Assembly (NCBI RefSeq): GCF_035917235.1
Contig: NZ_CP108423.1
Coordinates: 372,001-436,000, forward strand
DNA length: 64,000 nucleotides
DNA from: Streptomyces sp. NBC_01294
GTDB taxonomy: Bacteria > Actinomycetota > Actinomycetes > Streptomycetales > Streptomycetaceae
Direction: 5' to 3'
Both the position numbers and the translations under genes were made by a program. A model generated the notes under the pieces. It was given only the letters and a program-made list of their open reading frames with translations, was not told the DNA's origin and ran no database searches. Positions within the stretch are counted from its first letter, which is position 1; the number at the start of each line of letters is the position of its first letter. Shown piece after piece: positions 15,980 through 24,400 of this stretch.

Positions 15980-17194
15980 ATGCCGAACATCGAGACCTTG
16001 ACGCCCGCGGTCGGCCGGGTCGACGCCGCCGGGCTGCGGGCGTACGACGCCGACCTGCTCGCGCGGTGCGCCGTCGACCGTGCGCAGCCCTGGTGGCGCC
16101 GAACGGCCTGCGTGGACGCGCTCACCGGCCGGGTACCCCGGGCCCGGGCGGACGAACTGCTCGCGTGCGTCCGCGACGCCGAGGACTCCGCGACGGTCCG
16201 CAAGGCCCTGCTGGGCCTCCTCTCGGACCGGGTCGAGCTCCTCCCCTGGCTGCGGCACGAGGACCGGCAGCGCGAGGGGGCGTACGGCATGTCGGAGGCG
16301 ATCCTCCAGGCGCGCGGGGTCCTCGGGGACCGCGCCGCGGCGGCCGAGTTGGCGACCCTCGCGTTCAGCCCCTGGCGGAGCAGGCGGGCGGCCGGGGAGG
16401 CCGGACTGGACGCGCTCGTGGACCGGCACGGGGTGGAGGCGGTGCTCTGCGAGCTCGGTGGTGGGCGGCCGGAGGACCGGGCCGCCATCGTGTGCATGCG
16501 GGACCGTGCCGGTGAGGACGTCACCGACGCGCTCGCCGACCCCGACCCGCAGGTGGCCCACCTCGCGCAGTCGCTGCTGGCCGACCCCGACCAGATCCGC
16601 GCCTGCCTCGCCGGGGCTCCGACGGCCGACGCCGCCCTGTGGGCCGCGTACGCGCTGCACCGGATGACCGATGACGTGGCGCAGACCCGGGCCGTGTACG
16701 AGGCGTTGGGGCGCCCCCGGGTGGAGGTCGACGGCCTGGACGAGGAGCTCCGCCGGGCGATCGTGCACGAGTACGGGCACACGTGCGAGAAGCAGAGCGA
16801 CCCGCGCTGGCGGATCGAGGCCCTGTGCACCGAGCCTCCGCAACCGCCGGACCAGGAGCGGCAACTGGCCCTGGCCACGGCCGCGCTGACGGCGGCGGAG
16901 CTGGCTCCCCGTACCCCGGTCTCCTGCGGCGAGGCCAACCAGCAGGGCGACGGTACCTACCACGTGATCGGGTACGGGGAGGGCGGCGGCAGCGAGGTCT
17001 TCATCAGCACGCTGGGGCGGTTCGCCGGCGACCACGAGGACGACCCCGCGGCTCGCGCCGCCCTCGAAGCGGCCGGCTTCCGCTGGATCGACGGGGCCAC
17101 CGGTTCGATCCGCGTCACCGGCCTCGGCGTCTACTACTTCGGTTCGCGCGACCCTCTCAGCGTCGACACGCTGCTGTTCTACTGGCAGGACTGA
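15980..17194 (+). CDS. HEAT-like repeat protein, unknown function
   Basis: A 404-residue protein. Residues ~10-260 are repeated pairs of Ala/Leu/Arg-rich helices (for example DSATVRKALLGLLSDRVELLPWLR and DPDPQVAHLAQSLLADPDQIRACLAG), like HEAT or Armadillo repeats. The C-terminal ~100 residues differ: Gly-rich GDGTYHVIGYGEGGGSEVFISTLGRF and SIRVTGLGVYYFGSRDPLSVDTLLFY suggest a small beta domain. There is no signal peptide. It stands alone and is convergent with the carotenoid-oxygenase gene across a hairpin. A protein-binding scaffold is the likely role, by inference only. Confidence 0.78.
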   Translation: MPNIETLTPAVGRVDAAGLRAYDADLLARCAVDRAQPWWRRTACVDALTGRVPRARADELLACVRDAEDSATVRKALLGLLSDRVELLPWLRHEDRQREGAYGMSEAILQARGVLGDRAAAAELATLAFSPWRSRRAAGEAGLDALVDRHGVEAVLCELGGGRPEDRAAIVCMRDRAGEDVTDALADPDPQVAHLAQSLLADPDQIRACLAGAPTADAALWAAYALHRMTDDVAQTRAVYEALGRPRVEVDGLDEELRRAIVHEYGHTCEKQSDPRWRIEALCTEPPQPPDQERQLALATAALTAAELAPRTPVSCGEANQQGDGTYHVIGYGEGGGSEVFISTLGRFAGDHEDDPAARAALEAAGFRWIDGATGSIRVTGLGVYYFGSRDPLSVDTLLFYWQD

Positions 17195-17230
17195 GGAGGG
17201 CTGCGCGAGACGAAGACCGGCGGAGCGGAT

Positions 17231-17259
17231 CCGGGGGACGGTTTCCGCTCGTCCCCCGG
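17231..17259. terminator. Hairpin between two convergent genes
   Basis: A perfect 10-bp stem, CCGGGGGACG (17231-17240) with CGTCCCCCGG (17250-17259), and a nine-base loop. It lies between the HEAT-like gene (stop 17194, plus) and the carotenoid-oxygenase gene (stop 17295, minus) and can end transcription from both sides. Confidence 0.7.
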
Positions 17260-17294
17260 CGCGGGTGGGTGCCGGGTGCCCCGGGATGGGTGCG

Positions 17295-18656
17295 TCAGTC
17301 CCGCACGCCGTCGAGGGCGGTGTCGGGGATCCAGGAGCCGTGAATGCCGGCGGTGACGCGGCGGGGCAGGTGGACGGCGGCGATCCGGTCGAGGCCGGAG
17401 GCGTCCAGGACGAGGAGCTGCGAGGCGTCCTGCTTGAGGTCGGAGACCACGGTGAGCAGGTAGCCGTCGTCTTCACCGGTGGCTCCGGCGGCGGGGACGA
17501 AGACGGCCTCGCCGGGCAGCCGGGCGTCGCCGACCTCGTGGATGAGGCGGGCGCCCGTGGTGCGGTCGTACTTGACGACGCCGTAGCCGCCGAAGCCGTT
17601 CTGGTCGGGGAAGGAGACGGCGTACTGGTAGCGGTGCTCCGCGCCGAGGTACTCGTCGTTGAGGGTCGGGAACTCGACGGCCAGGTCGTCGATGATCTGC
17701 TCGTCGACGCTGCCGGCGGCCAGGTCGACGACCCAGCGCCGCGTGGAGGAGCGGGTGTTGGGTTCGGTGCCCCGGCCCGGGGCGCCGACCCACCAGTTCC
17801 AGGAGAGCCGGAAGCCCTCGCGGTCGACGGTGGGCCCTTCCAGGACGATGCGGCCCCGGCTGTCCTCGTAGGCGTTGGCGGCGTGCAGCATGTTGCCGGG
17901 CTCGATGGGGAACCAGCGGATGTGCCGGGCGCCTTCGGGACCGCGGGGCATCACGCCGATGCGGGCGGGCTGGTCGTCGTTCCAGCCGTAGGGGATGCCG
18001 GAGTGCTCGGTCGGGTCGAAGGTGACCGTGCCTTCGATGAAGACGATGTACCGGCGGGTGATGGCGAAGTCGTGCTTGAGGGAGGCCGTGGCTCCGGGGA
18101 TCTCGGCGCTGTGCGTGATGTCGCCCCGGGCGTCGGCGACGTAGTACATCAGGTGGGGCGGGAAGGGCGAGGAGCCGAAGAAGTGCAGTTCGCCGGTGAC
18201 CGGGTCGGCCTTGGGGTGGGCGGTCATGGCGCTGCGCAGCTTGCCGCCGAAGTCGTGGGCGCCGACGGTTTCCAGGTCCGGGGTGAGTTCGAAGGGGAAG
18301 TTGGCCTCGCACAGGGCGAGCAGGCGCCCGGCGTGCTCGATGACGTGGGTGCCGGCGGTGCTGGCGGTCAGATCGGGGCCGTGTTCGGTCATGTAGGGGG
18401 CGCCGTCCAGGGCGGGGGTGTGCACCCAGCGGTTGCGGTACCACTCGGCGCGGCCTTCGCGCAGGCGGATGCCGTGCACCATGCCGCTGCCCTTGAACCA
18501 GTGGGTGGGGGTGACACCCGGCTTGGGGTTGTGGCTGTTGCGGATGAGCCGGCCGCTCAACTCCGGCGGCAGGCTGCCCTCGACGGTCAGCCCGGTGGCG
18601 GTGACCTCGTCGACGGCGGGCTCGTAGTGGCCGGTCAGGAAAGGCTTGCGGGTCAT
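17295..18656 (-). CDS. Carotenoid/stilbene cleavage oxygenase family protein
   Basis: A 453-residue member of the RPE65/carotenoid-cleavage-dioxygenase family, a seven-bladed propeller with non-heme Fe(II). The four iron-binding His are visible in order: in SAMTAHPKADP, SLKHDFAIT, GNMLHAANAYED and GIHGSWIP near the C-terminus. The N-terminal GSLPPELSGRLIRNSHNP and FKGSGMVHGIRL are typical of the family. It would split an alkene such as a carotenoid, apocarotenoid or stilbene with O2; the substrate is not predictable. The ATG at 18656 has GAGG eight bases upstream. It is the last gene of a unit after an MFS exporter and an SRPBCC protein, under the TetR gene at 20811. Confidence 0.93.
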   Translation of the reverse strand: MTRKPFLTGHYEPAVDEVTATGLTVEGSLPPELSGRLIRNSHNPKPGVTPTHWFKGSGMVHGIRLREGRAEWYRNRWVHTPALDGAPYMTEHGPDLTASTAGTHVIEHAGRLLALCEANFPFELTPDLETVGAHDFGGKLRSAMTAHPKADPVTGELHFFGSSPFPPHLMYYVADARGDITHSAEIPGATASLKHDFAITRRYIVFIEGTVTFDPTEHSGIPYGWNDDQPARIGVMPRGPEGARHIRWFPIEPGNMLHAANAYEDSRGRIVLEGPTVDREGFRLSWNWWVGAPGRGTEPNTRSSTRRWVVDLAAGSVDEQIIDDLAVEFPTLNDEYLGAEHRYQYAVSFPDQNGFGGYGVVKYDRTTGARLIHEVGDARLPGEAVFVPAAGATGEDDGYLLTVVSDLKQDASQLLVLDASGLDRIAAVHLPRRVTAGIHGSWIPDTALDGVRD

Positions 18657-18680
18657 GGCAGGAACCTCACTTCTCGATGG

Positions 18681-18728
18681 GCGGTGCGTGGCGCTGTGCG
18701 TGGTGTGCGGTGCGTGGTGCGTGGGCGG
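18681..18728. repeat. GTGCGTGG-rich intergenic repeat
   Basis: The 95-base gap between the SRPBCC and oxygenase genes holds irregular copies of TGCGTGG and TGTGCGTGG. Similar GTGTGGTGC repeats occur at 53539-53565 and irregular CGGTCGG repeats upstream of the SRPBCC gene near 19220-19255. They look like slippage-prone simple sequence. Confidence 0.5.
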
Positions 18729-18751
18729 ATCGGTGGAGGGCCGGGGCCCGG

Positions 18752-19192
18752 TCACGCGCTCTGCTCGGCCTGGGACTTCAGGGAGGCGAGCCAGCTCTGC
18801 AGGGACTGGTGCAGGGCCCGGCCGAGTTCCTCGGGCGCCGCGTCGACGGGGGCGCCGCTCCAGGACTCCTCGGTGTGGACGGTGACTTGCTCGCCGGTCT
18901 GCTCGAAGGTCCACACGTGGATTCCGGTGATGCCACTGGCGGGGCCGCCCCACACGATGCGCTCACCGGGGATCAGTTCGCGGACCGTGGAGGTGATGTC
19001 GAGCCCGTGGGTCTTCCAGGTGAAGGAGGAGCCGGTCGCCAGCGGGCCGTTGAGGACGGCCTGGTCGATGTCCGTGATCCAGGTCGCCCAGGCACCGATG
19101 TCGGTGTGCAGCTGCCACACGGTCTCCAGCGGGGCGTCGATCACGGTGGACAGGCGGGCGACGACGGGGGCGTTCTCGTCGATGGTGAACAT
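18752..19192 (-). CDS. SRPBCC family protein, polyketide-cyclase-like
   Basis: A 146-residue protein of the SRPBCC/polyketide-cyclase fold. Residues 1-60 are NAPVVARLSTVIDAPLETVWQLHTDIGAWATWI, the usual strand-helix-helix start, followed by FTWKTHGLDITSTVRELIPGERIVW and the C-terminal helix LGRALHQSLQSWLASLKSQAEQ. It lies between the MFS exporter (61-base gap) and the carotenoid oxygenase (95-base gap), so it may bind or process the same hydrophobic compound. A different SRPBCC protein lies at 12639; the two share little beyond the fold. Confidence 0.87.
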   Translation of the reverse strand: MFTIDENAPVVARLSTVIDAPLETVWQLHTDIGAWATWITDIDQAVLNGPLATGSSFTWKTHGLDITSTVRELIPGERIVWGGPASGITGIHVWTFEQTGEQVTVHTEESWSGAPVDAAPEELGRALHQSLQSWLASLKSQAEQSA

Positions 19193-19252
19193 GGCGGGGT
19201 TTCCTCTCGTGGTGGCGGTTGGTGCGGGTCGGTCGGGGGCGGTCGGTCGGGG

Positions 19253-20722
19253 TCAGGACGTCCGGGTGAGCGACGCCGCGTGCTTCGCGGCCGCGGCCGG
19301 GTCGGCTGCCCGTCCGCGTGGGCGGGCGAGGACCAGGGCGAGGAGGGCGGTGGCGGTGAGGACGGCGGCCGAGATGCCGAAGGCGGTGCGGTAGCCGGCC
19401 GTGAGCGCGTCCAGGACCGGCTGATGGGTCGCGGCCCGTGCGGTGACAGAGCCGGCGAGCGTGGTGAGTACGGCGAGTCCGATCGCGCCGCCGACCTGGC
19501 GGGTGGTGTTCACCAACCCGCCGGCCAGACCCGCGTCCGCCCGCGGCACCCCCTCGACGGAGAGCGCGGTGAGCTGCACGAAGGCGATGCCCAGGCCCAG
19601 GCCGATCAGGACGCTCGGCCCGAGTACGCCCGTGAGGTAGCTGCCCTGGGCGCCGATCCGCGAGAGCCACAAGAGCCCGCCGGCCTCGGTGAGCAGGGCC
19701 GCCGTCACGGTCGCCGTCGCTCCGAAGCGGTGCGAGATCCGCTGCGCGAGGGTGGAGCCGAGCATGATGGCTCCGGCGAGCGGAAGCTGGCCCAGGCCCG
19801 TCACCAGCGGGCTGGAGCCGAGCACCTGCTGCTGGTAGAGCGGAAGGAAGAAGAACAGGGCGATCCACACCGACCCGAAGAGCGCCATGAGCACGGTCCC
19901 GGCCGTGACCCGGCCCGTGGTGAACAGGCGCGGGGGCAGCAGCGGATGGGGGTGCCGCCGCTCGACCAGGACGAACAGCGCGAGGAGCACGGTCGCGAGG
20001 GCGAGCGCCCCGAGCACCTGCGGGTCCGTCCAGCCCGAGCGGCGCGCGGTCGTCAGTGCCCAGACGAGGGCCGTCAGCGCGAGCGACACGGTCGCGGTGC
20101 CCGGCAGGTCGAAGCGGCCTCGCTCGGTCACGGGCGCCGAGGGCGTGATCACCGCTACGGCGCCCAGGACGAGGAACGCCCCGATGGCGACGGCGTGGAA
20201 GATCCAGGGCCAGCCCCATGCCTGCGTGAGGACGCCGCCCAGGAGTACTCCGGCCGCGCCGCCGGCGCCGGAGACCGCTCCCCACACCCCCAGAGCCCTG
20301 CCCCGCCCGGGACCGGGCGGGAACAGGGCCATCACCAGCGCGAGCGCGGCCGGGGCGATCGCGGCGGCGCCGAGGCCCTGGACTGCGCGTGCGGCGATCA
20401 GGGCCGAGGACGAGGTCGCCAGGCCGGCCGCCAGGGAAGCGGCCCCGAAGAGCCCGAGGCCGGCGAGCAGGACCCGGCGAGCGCCCAGGAGGTCCGCAGC
20501 CCGGCCGCCGGCCAGCAGCAGGGCCCCGAAGGCGAGGCCGTAGGCGTTGACGACCCAGGTCGTGCCGCTGTCCGACAAGCCGACGCCGGACCGGATCCGG
20601 GGCAGGGCCACGTTCACGATCGACGTGGCGAGCATGACGGTGAACTGGGCCGCTGCCAGTGCCGCGAGCGCGGCCCCGGGGCGGGCGGTGGTTCCGGAAC
20701 GCTTCCGCACGACAAGCTCCAT
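19253..20722 (-). CDS. MFS drug/metabolite exporter, DHA2 (14-TM) type
   Basis: A 489-residue transporter with about 14 membrane segments. It includes the DHA2 signatures TWVVNAYGLAFGALLLAGGRAADLLGARRVLLAG (motif A region) and the Gly-rich GVWGAVSGAGGAAGVLLGGVL of antiporters (motif C region). It likely uses the proton gradient to export a drug or product. I take the ATG at 20722; an in-frame GTG at 20737 would lie inside the operator. The operator at 20722-20741 touches the start, and the message is then leaderless or nearly so. It is the first gene of the MFS, SRPBCC, oxygenase unit. Confidence 0.92.
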   Translation of the reverse strand: MELVVRKRSGTTARPGAALAALAAAQFTVMLATSIVNVALPRIRSGVGLSDSGTTWVVNAYGLAFGALLLAGGRAADLLGARRVLLAGLGLFGAASLAAGLATSSSALIAARAVQGLGAAAIAPAALALVMALFPPGPGRGRALGVWGAVSGAGGAAGVLLGGVLTQAWGWPWIFHAVAIGAFLVLGAVAVITPSAPVTERGRFDLPGTATVSLALTALVWALTTARRSGWTDPQVLGALALATVLLALFVLVERRHPHPLLPPRLFTTGRVTAGTVLMALFGSVWIALFFFLPLYQQQVLGSSPLVTGLGQLPLAGAIMLGSTLAQRISHRFGATATVTAALLTEAGGLLWLSRIGAQGSYLTGVLGPSVLIGLGLGIAFVQLTALSVEGVPRADAGLAGGLVNTTRQVGGAIGLAVLTTLAGSVTARAATHQPVLDALTAGYRTAFGISAAVLTATALLALVLARPRGRAADPAAAAKHAASLTRTS

Positions 20723-20741
20723 TGTGTGGTCAACCACTCAC
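20722..20741. promoter_or_regulatory. TetR operator at the MFS exporter start
   Basis: TTGTGTGGTCAACCACTCAC shares its right ten bases (AACCACTCAC) exactly with the operator at 21378-21397, and also T2, G3, G5, T6 and T9 of the left part. It contains the palindrome GTGGTCAACCAC. It directly abuts (by one base overlaps) the exporter start codon, so a bound repressor would block initiation. Confidence 0.7.
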
Positions 20742-20810
20742 AGATTTGGCCGAAGAAGAGGCGGGGCAGCGATGCCCCGCCAACAGCACCCGTCGGACCG
20801 GGCCGCGGGC

Positions 20811-21377
20811 TCAGTAGTGCCTGATGCCCGCCGACAGGGTCCGGCTCCAGGGGGCGTCCACCTGGTCCGCCCCCGTCGAGGCGATCAGGTGACACAGCAT
20901 GCCGCGGGCGAAGAACTCCTGGACCTGCTGCTCACTGCCGCCCGAGGCACCCCGTACGTACTCCACCAGGCGGGCGTAGCCCTGGCGCACGACCTCGCGC
21001 ACCGCCGGTTCGGAGGCCGCGGCCGCCTGCGCCTGGAGCTGGATCAGCATCAGGTCGTTGTCGCTGATCAGCCTGGCGTAGGACTCGCCCATCGCCGCCA
21101 GCACCGCTTCCGCGCTGCTCCCCGGAGCCTCGGTCGCGGCCCGCTCCAGGCTGGCCCGCACCTGCACGAAGCAGTGCTCCACCACGGCGACGAACAGCGA
21201 CTCCTTGCTCGGGAACAGCCGGTAGACGTACGCCTGGGAGATGCCGGCCGCCTTGGCGACCTCGGTGGTGGTGGTACCGAAGTAGCCGCGTGCGGCGAAG
21301 GCGCCGATGGCGGTGTGCAGCACCGTCGCGCGGCGCTCTTCGGCGGTGGACAACTGGCGGGGACGTTCCGGCTTCAT
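20811..21377 (-). CDS. TetR family repressor of the exporter unit
   Basis: A 188-residue TetR protein. Residues ~12-58 are the DNA-binding domain: ERRATVLHTAIGAFAARGYFGTTTTEVAKAAGISQAYVYRLFPSKESLF, with the usual recognition helix SQAYVYRLF. The remaining helical part is the ligand-binding and dimer domain. It is co-directional with, and 88 bases upstream of, the MFS gene. Matching operators abut both starts, which supports autoregulation and control of the exporter. The start has no Shine-Dalgarno sequence, since the operator ends at the base before the ATG. Confidence 0.92.
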   Translation of the reverse strand: MKPERPRQLSTAEERRATVLHTAIGAFAARGYFGTTTTEVAKAAGISQAYVYRLFPSKESLFVAVVEHCFVQVRASLERAATEAPGSSAEAVLAAMGESYARLISDNDLMLIQLQAQAAAASEPAVREVVRQGYARLVEYVRGASGGSEQQVQEFFARGMLCHLIASTGADQVDAPWSRTLSAGIRHY

Positions 21378-21397
21378 GTGAGTACTTAACCACTCAC
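21378..21397. promoter_or_regulatory. TetR operator at the regulator's own start
   Basis: GTGAGTACTTAACCACTCAC is a near-perfect 20-bp palindrome (GTGAGTnnTTAAnnACTCAC). It ends exactly at the ATG of the minus-strand TetR gene. Its right half is identical to the operator before the exporter gene at 20722. Confidence 0.75.
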
Positions 21398-21446
21398 ACT
21401 TTCGCCGGTCAAGTCTCGCGCCTCATGCCTCACGCCTCCTCAGGCG

Positions 21447-24400
21447 CTACTCGGCTTCGGCGGTCACGATCTGTTCGAGGACCGCTGTGTAGAGGGACCG
21501 CTTGTCGGGACGCACGTGGTCGGCGGCATGCCGGAGAGCGGGGATCGCCGGCGTGCCCAGGGAGATGAGCCCCTCGGCCGCGGTCCTGCGGACGACGGGA
21601 TGGGGGTGCTCCAGCAATCCGGTCACGGCGGGGATCGCCGCCTCCCAGGTCGCGTGACAGAGGATCCGGATCGCCGTGCGCACCACGTCCGGCCGGGGGT
21701 CGGCCAGCAGGACCGACGTGTGGTGCAGGTAGGTCTGCCGGTCCAGCAGGGCCCGCGAGGTCCGGTGGGCGTGCAGGCGGACCTTGGGCTTGGGGTGATG
21801 GAGCAACTCACCGATCAGGTTCCGCAGGCCGGGGTCCCGGTCCGGGTCCGGTCCGCTGTGTCCCTCGGTCAGTCGCGTGAGTGCCCGGCGTATCCGCACC
21901 GGGTCGCCGGTACGGGCCAGGGCCAGCAGCTCCTCCCGGGACGGAGGTCGTGACGCGCCTGTCGACGCGGCCGGGGCGCGGTCGCGGAGTGCGGCCAGCG
22001 CGGCGGCGTCCTTCCGTACGGCGTCCGGGCGGCGCAGCGGACCGTCGACGAGGAGCAGCCGGTCCGCGAGGTCGTCGCGCCCTTCTGCGCGCAGCCGCCG
22101 GCAGGTCCGCTGCAGCGCAGGGGTGCGCAGCAGGGACCGCCCGACGAGCAGGTCGAGGAACCCCCAGGCGCCCGCGTCGAGGCGTTCGCCGAGGTGCTCC
22201 GCCAGCACGTCGGCGGGGACCCGGCGCAGCGCCTGCCCGGCTGCGGAGCCGCTGGACGGCGGGCCGTGCTCCCACCAGTCCAGCAGCAGCGGGACCAGCG
22301 GTTCGAGGTCGCACGGGTCGAGCCGGCCGGCCACGAGGGCCACCCGGTCGTGCAAAACGTCGTCCCCGCGGAGTTCCGGCTCACCGAGGGCGCTCAGCGT
22401 GCGGGCCAGGTCGGCGTCTACGGGCACGTCGATGCGGCCGTGCAGAAACGCCCGGAGTACGGGAAGCCTGGTCTCGGGCTCGGGCCACGCCAGGAGCGCC
22501 ACAGCCGCAGTGTGCCGGCGGTCCGGAGCGGACGCCTGGAGCATGGCCAGCAGGCGCTCGCGCAATGCGGTCGAACGAGGCTGGTCGAGGTCGTCGATGC
22601 GAACCGTCCTCGGTCGCGGCGGCGGCGCGTGAGTGGTCTCGGCGATGGTCCAGGGTGGTGCGTCGAGGGGCTGGATGTCCGTCATCCAGTCGATGAGGGC
22701 GGCGCGGACCTCGGGCGCGGCGGAGGCGTAGACGTCGATCAGTGCGGTCAGGCGGTCCCGGGAGCCCGGGATGCCGTCGTGCTTCCCGCAGCGTCGGCGG
22801 AACTCCTCCAGGGCGCTCGGTGTGCGTACGGCGGCATCCAGCGCGGCTCGCCACTCCTCGGCCCTGGCCGGCGCGGTGGCCGCAACGGACTGCGGGGACG
22901 GCAGGGGGTGCGGGGACTGCGGGGACTGCGGGGCGGCGAACGCGTCCCGCAGCACAGCGGTCTCGGCCTTTCGGGGGTGGGCGCCCAGCCGGGCCGAAGC
23001 GAGTGCCTGCTCCAAGTCGGCGCGGACCAGCACCGCGCCGAGACTGCGGAGCAGCGTCAAGGTGGACGGGCTTCCCGGGCCTCCCTGGCTCCCCGGGCTT
23101 CCCGCGGGTGCGGCAGGCAGCCCGCGTACCACGTCGGCGACCGCGGGCTTCAGAGCCGTCGGCAGCGTAGGCGCGACCGCTTCGAGTACCGCGATGAGGC
23201 TGTGCCGGTCTTCCGCCTCGGCCTCGGCGAGGCCTTCGAGCCTGTCGAGCCTGTCGAGCCTGTCGAGCCCGTTGAGCCCTTCGAGCCCGTCGAGCAGGAC
23301 CCGGATGGAGCGGGCGAAGGCCGCGAGTTCCTCGGTCGTCCACGGTGCGGGGCAGAGCCGGAGCGTGAGCCGCAGTACGCGAGCTCGGACCGCGGGTTCG
23401 GAGCCGGCCAGGCGAAGCCAGTCCGGCAGCATGGGCCGCAGCACCCGCAGCCGGGTGGGGTGCGGCAGCTCGTGCCGTACGGCGAGGCGTAGCGCGACGG
23501 GCGGATTCCAGCCCTCCGTGGTCAGCGACCTGATGTCGAGGTCCGCTCCGCGGTCCGCCCCGGGGCTTGGCGCGGCGGGCGTGGCGATCCCGTGCTTGGC
23601 CAGGGCCGTCGACAGGTCCTCGACCGTCCCGGAAGCGAGGCCGACGTGACGGGTCGCCACCAGGGTGAGCAGGGTCGGTGCGACCCGTGACGCCTGGTCG
23701 TCCAGTGCGAGGACCGAGCGCGCGGAGAGGACGCCGTCGAGGCCTGCCAGCAGCAGTTCGCGGGCGCGACCGCCTTCGCTGTGTTCGGCGGCCGCGAGGA
23801 CGGTCGCCGGGTACGCGTCGCCGAGGATGGCGCGCAGCGCCTCGACGAGCGTGCCGCGCAGGCCTGGATTGTCGTGCTGCCCGAGCCAGAAGAGCAGGGC
23901 CGGCACCGCCGTGGGCGAGCTCGCGCGGACGAGAACCCCGGCGGCGGTCTTCTTGATGTTCATGTTCGGATGGCCGAGACATGCGGCGATCGCGGTCGAG
24001 GCCCAGCGGGCCCGCGCGTGACCGAGGGCGAGCAGCGCCTGCCGGACGGTCTGGATGTCCTGGGCGGCGGTCAGCGTGATCAGGGTCGCCGACAACGCCT
24101 GTGCGTCGTCCCCCGTGGCGTCGCGGGCGAGCAACGCGATCACCTGCTTGCGCACGCGCCGGTCCCGGTGCCGCAGCAGGCGGTGTGCCCGCGCGCGGGT
24201 TCCCGCGTACGGGGCACGGAGCAGGAGTTCGAGCAGGATCGCCTGCTCGCCGCTCGACAGTCCGGGCCGGTCCAGCAGATCCAGCGCCAGGGTCGCGACG
24301 AGGGCGTGTCCGGCCTCGTCCGGAGTCGCCGCGTCGAGCAGGCAGGACGGCCTGATCCGTCCCCGCTCGTGGAGACGACGGCCCAGGCCACGGAGGGCGT

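Noticed and set aside
17265..19394. Long plus-strand frame opposite the carotenoid-oxygenase and SRPBCC genes
   Set aside because: It is Val/Gly/Asp-rich with no motif and lies exactly opposite two well-supported genes.
18677..20824. 715-codon plus-strand frame opposite the MFS gene
   Set aside because: Composition is dominated by Arg, Gly and Glu; the MFS gene on the other strand has 14 clear membrane segments.
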